From Pseudorhodoplanes sinuspersici (GTDB taxonomy: Bacteria > Pseudomonadota > Alphaproteobacteria > Rhizobiales > Xanthobacteraceae), in contig CAMDXM010000005.1 of the NCBI GenBank assembly GCA_945878025.1, positions 1 to 42,692 on the forward strand: a stretch of DNA of 42,692 bases, read 5' to 3'. This document shows positions 37,150 to 42,692 of the stretch, one piece after another. A program made the translations under genes and the position numbers. How positions within the stretch are numbered: the stretch's first letter is position 1; each line of letters opens with the position of its first letter. The notes beneath the pieces are model-generated. The model was not told the DNA's origin. It was given only the letters and a program-made list of their open reading frames with translations, and did no database searches.

Positions 37150-37541
37150 CGGGCGACTATCTCACTCTACGCGCTAACGTCCCGTTACGGCTCGTGCCGG
37201 CCGAAAGACCTTAAGGCACGGCGCCGGACGTCCCGGCGAAAGCCTTCATTGCACTGTCGGAAGGACCCCCAAATCCCTCAAGGTCAACGTCCCTCAAGGT
37301 CGAATTCCCATTAGCCCGATGGCCGGTAAATAACGGGTGAAAACCGGGCCCTAAAGCCCGAAACTTCCACCCACATGGACAATCGGAGCCATAAAGGGAT
37401 AGTGCATCTTATATGAGGTCTGCGCTAGCGTCCCGAATCCGGACTTTGCCCGATCTCGCGGCGCCATCGGCGGCGAATTCCGGATTCCAAGACACAGCGG
37501 CAACGCCATGATTCCAGTGTGGTTTTAGCTCAAGCAGCGCG

Positions 37542-38426
37542 ATGAACACGGACGAAGAGCTCAATCCCCCCTTCGACGTCCTGGAGCCGGCGCATTGGCG
37601 CGGCCCGGTCCTGTTCAATTCGCCGCATAGCGGGCGGATCTATCCGCGCGAATTCCTTGCCGCGTCGCGGCTCGATCTTCCGACGCTGCGGCGTTCCGAG
37701 GATACCTTCGTCGACGAACTCGTCGCCGGCGTCGTGGAGCGCGGCTATCCGCTCATGCGCGCGCATTTCCCGCGCTGCTATGTCGACGTCAACCGCGAGC
37801 CTTACGAACTCGATCCGCGCATGTTCAACGGCCGCCTGCCCTCGTTCGCCAATACGCGCTCGATGCGCGTCGCGGGCGGGCTCGGCACCGTGGCGCGCGT
37901 CGTCGGCGACGCGCAGGAAATCTACGATCAGCGTATTTCCATCGACGACGCCCTGCAGCGCATCGAAAGTCTTTACAAACCCTATCATCGCGCGCTGCGC
38001 CGGCTGTTCGGACAGATCTACAAGGACTTCGGATCCGCGATCCTGATCGATTGCCACTCGATGCCGTCGGCCACCGCCTCGCGCGACGACCGCCCGCGCG
38101 CCGACGTCGTCCTGGGCGACCGCTACGGCACGTCCTGCGTCGCCACCGTGTCGGAGGCGGTGGAGGACACGTTGCGCCAGCTCGGCTACGCGGTCAGCCG
38201 CAACAAGCCTTATGCCGGCGGCTTCATTACCGAGCATTACGGCAATCCGGGCTCCGGCCTGCATGCCATCCAGCTCGAGATCAACCGCGCGATCTATATG
38301 GACGAGAAGCGCTACGAACGCGGAGCCGATTTCGAGCGCGTCGCGGCCGATCTCGAGACCCTGGCCGACCGCGTGGCGGAGATCCCGGCCGAGGAATTGC
38401 GCCCTTACCGCTCGGCGGCCGAATAG
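37542..38426 (+). CDS. N-formylglutamate amidohydrolase family
   Basis: LFNSPHSGRIYPREFL, SEDTFVDELVAG, YVDVNREPYELDPRMF, LIDCHSMPS, HYGNPGSGLHAIQLEINRAIYMDE. Confidence 0.93.
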   Translation: MNTDEELNPPFDVLEPAHWRGPVLFNSPHSGRIYPREFLAASRLDLPTLRRSEDTFVDELVAGVVERGYPLMRAHFPRCYVDVNREPYELDPRMFNGRLPSFANTRSMRVAGGLGTVARVVGDAQEIYDQRISIDDALQRIESLYKPYHRALRRLFGQIYKDFGSAILIDCHSMPSATASRDDRPRADVVLGDRYGTSCVATVSEAVEDTLRQLGYAVSRNKPYAGGFITEHYGNPGSGLHAIQLEINRAIYMDEKRYERGADFERVAADLETLADRVAEIPAEELRPYRSAAE

Positions 38427-38602
38427 GCTCCGCGATCCGTTTTCTGCCTGCCTTATGCTGCATAGCAGCATCGCATTTCATGCAACCCGGCCGCCAGGCT
38501 TGAGCGGGGCGGATGAAGATTCGGCTTGGAGGGCGGCCGGCCGCGCCAGGCTCTTTCAGCGTCATGCCCGCCAGCAAGCCCGCAAACGTTGAAAAACCCA
38601 AG

Positions 38603-38633
38603 AAAAAAGGGCCGCTTGCAGAGCAAGCGGCCC
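38603..38633 (-). terminator. Strong intrinsic terminator of a minus-strand transcript
   Basis: GGGCCGCTTGC tct GCAAGCGGCCC TTTTTT on the minus strand. Confidence 0.9.
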
Positions 38634-38740
38634 AAGTCTAGGGAGGAAACGCCCAAGGAGGGCGGCGGGAATGAGCGAAGCTCATTGCCGCGCTGCAGCA
38701 ATATCGCATCGCGCCGCACAAAAAGCAAGAGGGTATGTCA
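38603..38740 (-). ncRNA. Putative trans-acting sRNA with anti-Shine-Dalgarno motifs (5' end approximate)
   Basis: Hairpin AATGAGC TTC GCTCATT; hairpin CGCCC TCCTT GGGCG (anti-SD loop); single-stranded GTTTCCTCCC; terminator hairpin plus T6. Confidence 0.55.
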
Positions 38741-38830
38741 GTGAGCCTGACCTATCCACAGGGCTAACAATCCGGCCTGCGTCCGCTCTTCTCCCTCTCC
38801 GCGCAAGCCGGGAGAGGTCAGGGAACGAGT

Positions 38831-40105
38831 TCAGGCCTTTCGCCAAGGATCGTGCGCCCAGAGATAGGGGATGCAGGCGGCCAGTACAAACAGCGCCTGC
38901 AGGGCGAAGACCGCGCGATAGGCGTCGAGGGCATAGGCCCCGTTCTCGATCGGAAACTGGTTGATGACGAAGCCGGTGACTGTCTGCGACAGGAACGCGC
39001 CGCCCATTGTCCCCATGTTGAGAAGGGTCATGCCGCGTCCTGCGAGATGCGGCGGGAACAGCGACTTTCCGTGGGCGATCATCACCGGAGTATAGGCGGT
39101 GGCGGCGCCGATCGCGATGAACCAGACCAGCAGCCAGCCCGCCGGCAAAACACCAAAAAAAGCGACCACCGCCAGCGTAAGGGCGGTCAGCACCGCGCCG
39201 GAAAATACCGGAATTTTATAGCTGCGGAAAATCCGGTCGGTCGGTCCGTAAAGAAACGCCGCCACGATCTGCGCGACCACGGCGGCAAACAGCATGTCGC
39301 CGCGCTCGATCAATCCGTAGCCGTAGATATGTGTCAGATAAGGCCCGCCCCACAGGCCGACCACCAGCACGAAGCTGGAATAAGCCGCGAGGTGACAGAA
39401 GAAAAGCTGCCCCATCGACCGCACGCGCAGGGCCTGCCTCAATCCAGCGATGCTTTCGCGGATCGTTTCGTGATGCACGGCGTGTCCGGCAGCGGGCTCA
39501 TCCTCGCGCACGGCCAGCGCAACCAGAATTCCGGCGAAGATCATCAGGCCTGCGATCGCGAGAAACGACGCGCGCCAGCCTATCGATGCGGCCGACCATG
39601 CCAGCGGGGCGGTGGCGAGCAGCGTTCCGAGCGTGCCGATCCCGAGCTGAAAACCGACCAGCGTGCCGAACCGTTCCGGCGGATAGCGCTTCGCGTACAG
39701 CGCCAGCGGCCCCATCAGATAGCAGCAGGAACCGGCCCCCATCAGGACGCGCGCCGCGATCAGCGTGCCCGGGTTCGTACCGATCGCGAACAGCACCGCG
39801 CCGGCCGTGGCGATCGCCGCGCAGACCAGCATGCAGATCTTCGCGCCATAGCGGTCGAGACAGACGCCGAGCGGAATCTGCGCGGCCGCGAAGGAAAAAA
39901 AGAAGGTACTGGACAGAAGCCCGATCTCGGCCGCCGACAGCGTCAGTTCGCGCGCGAGATCCGGCGCAATGACGCCGACCGAATTGCGCAAAAACTGGCT
40001 GACGACATAGATGCCGCCGAGCGTGGCGACCAGGATAACGGTCGCGCTCAATGGTATCGCAGGCCGCGCCACCGGTCCCGGTGGGGCCTTGCTTGGCATC
40101 GTCAT
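38831..40105 (-). CDS. MFS transporter
   Basis: About 12 TM; GVIAPDLARELTLSAAEIGLLSSTFFFSFAAAQIPLGVCLDRYGAK. Confidence 0.93.
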   Translation of the reverse strand: MTMPSKAPPGPVARPAIPLSATVILVATLGGIYVVSQFLRNSVGVIAPDLARELTLSAAEIGLLSSTFFFSFAAAQIPLGVCLDRYGAKICMLVCAAIATAGAVLFAIGTNPGTLIAARVLMGAGSCCYLMGPLALYAKRYPPERFGTLVGFQLGIGTLGTLLATAPLAWSAASIGWRASFLAIAGLMIFAGILVALAVREDEPAAGHAVHHETIRESIAGLRQALRVRSMGQLFFCHLAAYSSFVLVVGLWGGPYLTHIYGYGLIERGDMLFAAVVAQIVAAFLYGPTDRIFRSYKIPVFSGAVLTALTLAVVAFFGVLPAGWLLVWFIAIGAATAYTPVMIAHGKSLFPPHLAGRGMTLLNMGTMGGAFLSQTVTGFVINQFPIENGAYALDAYRAVFALQALFVLAACIPYLWAHDPWRKA

Positions 40106-40171
40106 GGACCCGGCTTCCTGACGCTTGATCGGTCGCGCCGTTTTCGTCGCATGCAAACACTTCTCCTGCAA

Positions 40172-40207
40172 GGTAACCGGCCGGTTACCCCCAAAGTTGC
40201 TCAACTT
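40172..40207. promoter_or_regulatory. Two palindromes in the MFS/hisN divergent region
   Basis: GGTAACCGGCCGGTTACC (40172-40189) and AAGTTG CT CAACTT (40194-40207). Confidence 0.65.
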
Positions 40208-40254
40208 GCGACTCTTCGATAGGTGATCGCTCCGGGTCATTTGCAGGCAATACA

Positions 40255-41037
40255 ATGACGGCCATCGATTTTGCGGCATTCGTCGACGAACTCGCCACCG
40301 TGTCCGGCGAAACGATCCGGCCGTTTTTCCGCACCACGCTCGGCGTCGACGACAAGGGCCCGGCCGGGCGCTTCGATCCGGTCACCGCCGCCGACCGCGC
40401 GGCGGAAGCCGCCATGCGCGCGATGATCAACGAGAACTTCCCCGCGCACGGCATCGTGGGCGAGGAATTCGGCAACGAACGCACGGATGCCGAATATGTC
40501 TGGGTGCTCGATCCGATCGACGGCACCAAGTCGTTCATCACCGGCATGCCGGCCTGGGGCACGCTGATCGCGCTCACCCGCAAGGGAGAGCCGGTCTACG
40601 GCATGATGCATCAGCCGTTCACGCGCGAACGCTTCACTGGCGACGGGACGGCCGCGAATTATCGCGGGCCGGCGGGCGATCGCGATCTGCATGTGCGCTC
40701 CTGCGCATCGCTGTCCGAAGCCATCCTGCTCACCACGAGCCCGCTGCTGATGAAGCCGAAGGACCGCGCCATTTTCGGCCGCGTCGAAGAGAAGGTGCGG
40801 CTGTCGCGTTATGGCGGGGATTGCTACGCCTATTGCATGCTCGCCTCGGGCCATGTCGATCTCGTGATCGAAACCGAACTCAATGCATTCGACATCGTCG
40901 CCCTGATCCCGGTCGTCACTGGCGCGGGCGGAATCATCACGTCGTGGGATGGCGGATCCGCGACCGCGGGCGGACGCATCATCGCCGCGGGCGACGCGCG
41001 CGTGCACAAGGCGGCGATGGAGATTCTGAAGGGCTGA
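40255..41037 (+). CDS. hisN: Histidinol-phosphatase, inositol monophosphatase-like
   Basis: DPVTAADRAAEAAMR, GIVGEEFG, VWVLDPIDGTKSFITGMPAWGTLIAL, SRYGGDCYAYCMLASGHVDLVIE. Confidence 0.93.
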   Translation: MTAIDFAAFVDELATVSGETIRPFFRTTLGVDDKGPAGRFDPVTAADRAAEAAMRAMINENFPAHGIVGEEFGNERTDAEYVWVLDPIDGTKSFITGMPAWGTLIALTRKGEPVYGMMHQPFTRERFTGDGTAANYRGPAGDRDLHVRSCASLSEAILLTTSPLLMKPKDRAIFGRVEEKVRLSRYGGDCYAYCMLASGHVDLVIETELNAFDIVALIPVVTGAGGIITSWDGGSATAGGRIIAAGDARVHKAAMEILKG

Positions 41038-41189
41038 GCTCGCTGCCCTCGGCTCTGGAAAGACGCGGTGTCGAGAAAATTCGCCAAGCGCCTTGCGTGG
41101 ATCATACTAGCTGGAACGGCACTTTCGCTGTTTCTTCAGTTTACTGGCATCCTTGCGCATATCGTCAGTTATGCGTTCGGCTGAAGTGC

Positions 41190-42137
41190 CTACGCAAACA
41201 GCGGCGTGCCCGGCACGAAGGCGTCGAACGCCGCGAGGAATTGCGACCGGTAGCGGTCCTGCTCCATCAGCAATTCGTGCCTGGCGCCGTTCACGATCAG
41301 ATGCGAGCCGGCGCGCAGCCGCAGGCCGAATTCTTCCGTTGCCAAGGTCGAGACGATCTGGTCGCGCCCCGCCGCCACCAGCACCATCGGCTGGCGTAAA
41401 TTCGATGTGAAGCGCGGAGCTGCGAATTGATCCATGGCGTCGAACGCCGCCGCCGCCCAGCTGACGGTCGGCGCGCCGAGGCCGAGCGAGGGCCGCGCTT
41501 CCAGGACCGCGACCGTGCGCGCATGCCGGACCGGATCGGACGTCACTGGGTTGCCGACGAAGGACTGCGCCGCCATCACGGTCGCGTCGCCGCCCGGAAC
41601 ATAGGACGAGCCCATGCCGAACGCGCGCATGATCTTCACCATCGGCTGCGCGAAACGCGGATAGGTTTTCGTCGACAGGCCGATCATCGGGGCCGACATC
41701 ACGATGCGGTCGAACCAGCGCTGCCCTTTGTAAGCCATGCGCAGCATCACGCTCGCGCCCATCGAATGCGCGATGGCGTAATGCGGCGCCGGACAATCCG
41801 GCAGCACGACTTCGCGCATGAAGACTTCGACATCCGATTCATATTCCGCGAAATCGCGAACGTGACCCTTGAACGGATCGGCTAAGGCGCGCTGCGAGCC
41901 GCCCTGCCCGCGCCAGTCGAGGATCGCCACGGCAAAGCCGCGCGCGCGCAGGTCGCGCACGGTCTCGAAATATTTCTCGACGAATTCGGCGCGGCCCTGG
42001 AAAATGCAGACCGTGCCTTTGCGTCCCGGCGGCGGCAGAAACCGCGCGAAGCGCAAGGATACGCCGTCCTTCGTCTTCAGCGTCCCGGCGATGGTTTCGT
42101 CGGGCACCGGATTGGCGGGAATGGAAACGAGGGTCAT
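41190..42137 (-). CDS. Alpha/beta hydrolase (lysophospholipase-like)
   Basis: GTVCIFQGRAEFVEKYFETVRDLRARGFAVAILDWRGQGGS, HYAIAHSMGASVMLRM. Confidence 0.9.
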   Translation of the reverse strand: MTLVSIPANPVPDETIAGTLKTKDGVSLRFARFLPPPGRKGTVCIFQGRAEFVEKYFETVRDLRARGFAVAILDWRGQGGSQRALADPFKGHVRDFAEYESDVEVFMREVVLPDCPAPHYAIAHSMGASVMLRMAYKGQRWFDRIVMSAPMIGLSTKTYPRFAQPMVKIMRAFGMGSSYVPGGDATVMAAQSFVGNPVTSDPVRHARTVAVLEARPSLGLGAPTVSWAAAAFDAMDQFAAPRFTSNLRQPMVLVAAGRDQIVSTLATEEFGLRLRAGSHLIVNGARHELLMEQDRYRSQFLAAFDAFVPGTPLFA

Positions 42138-42314
42138 TGCGAGAGCCGGGGCCGCGGGGAGCGCGCGTTATAGAGTGCAATCCGGCAAAGTGGAAACCGG
42201 TTTGCCGGATCGGGCCCGGATCGTCCGCGACGCCGGCTCGGGCGCCGGGGCAACGGACAAGAGCCCCGGTAACCGGACGCCGGGACCTCACTCTTTTCAG
42301 GCCGTTTCCTGCCC

Positions 42315-42344
42315 CTTGAACCCGATTTCGCGCTTCCTACATTT
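42315..42344 (+). promoter_or_regulatory. Candidate heat-shock promoter upstream of hsp20
   Basis: CTTGAA - 15 nt - CCTACATTT. Confidence 0.45.
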
Positions 42345-42349
42345 TGTCC

Positions 42350-42433
42350 GTGCAGGCCCATCCGGGCTGCATCTTCGTGGGGTCCGGCCAAAAGGCGGAC
42401 TTTCCGCATGTCGCTCACAATGGAGGATATGCC
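42350..42433 (+). promoter_or_regulatory. ROSE-type RNA thermometer in hsp20 5' UTR
   Basis: UYGCU motif (TCGCT) pairing with SD: AUGUC(G)CUC / GAGGAUAU with single bulged G; preceding hairpins GCAGgCCC..GGGCTGC and GTCCGgCC AAAA GGCGGAC. Confidence 0.88.
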
Positions 42434-42692
42434 ATGCGTTTTGATCTCACTCCCTTCCAACGTTCGACCATCGGCTTCGACCGTCTGTTCAGCCTGCTCG
42501 ACCAGGCCGGCGGCCCCGAATCCGCTCCCACCTACCCGCCCTACAACATCGAGCGGACCGGCGAGAATGCCTACCGCATCTCCGTCGCGGTCGCGGGCTT
42601 CAGCCAGGACGAGCTCACGATCGAGCTCAAGGAAAACACCCTCACCATCCGCGGCGAGAAGCAGAGCAAGTCCGAAGAGAAAGCCGGCGAGA
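42434..42692 (+). CDS. hsp20: Small heat shock protein Hsp20 (IbpA-like), 3' truncated by window
   Basis: MRFDLTPFQRSTIGFDRLFSLLDQAGGPESAPTYPPYNIERTGENAYRISVAVAGFSQDELTIELKENTLTIRGEK. Confidence 0.96.
   Translation, partial: MRFDLTPFQRSTIGFDRLFSLLDQAGGPESAPTYPPYNIERTGENAYRISVAVAGFSQDELTIELKENTLTIRGEKQSKSEEKAGE

Noticed and set aside
38852-40222. 456-aa plus-strand ORF
   Set aside because: Antisense to the MFS gene; biased Arg/Gln/Asp composition
1-42692. CRISPR arrays, prophage or complete IS elements
   Set aside because: No regularly spaced direct repeats, no transposase, integrase or phage structural ORFs recognised

Overview
This 42.7 kb window is a high-GC, densely coded chromosomal segment. 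Gene content and neighbourhoods (CpdR, GapR/DUF2312, aa3 oxidase subunit IV, three-gene pnt, ROSE-hsp20) suggest an alphaproteobacterium of the Hyphomicrobiales/Bradyrhizobium-Rhodopseudomonas type. I support about 40 protein genes, one tRNA-Val(GAC), several intrinsic terminators and several intergenic palindromic repeat elements. I see no rRNA operon, CRISPR array, prophage or complete IS element. Most of the coding content is core: a TRAP transporter, purEK, rpsU, pntAA/AB/B, an ABC1 kinase, PepF, an L,D-transpeptidase, gapR, pyk, rpmJ, cpdR, hisN and hsp20. The points most worth a second look are mainly non-coding or very small: (1) an unannotated 25-codon gene with a full-length Shine-Dalgarno and its own terminator (29.65-29.83 kb, minus strand); (2) a putative minus-strand sRNA with two exposed anti-SD motifs and a strong terminator (38.60-38.74 kb); (3) a ROSE-type RNA thermometer before hsp20 (42.35-42.43 kb); (4) an AbrB-Doc toxin-antitoxin pair with a 28-nt operator palindrome, translationally coupled to a BKACE metabolic gene; (5) two side-by-side, equal-length but unrelated long palindromes (6.09-6.26 kb); (6) a pair of paralogous secreted Cys-rich miniproteins; (7) a pnt operon with repeat elements in both gene junctions; (8) several perfect operator-like palindromes in divergent intergenic regions. 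All homology calls come from recognising motifs in the translations; no database search was run.
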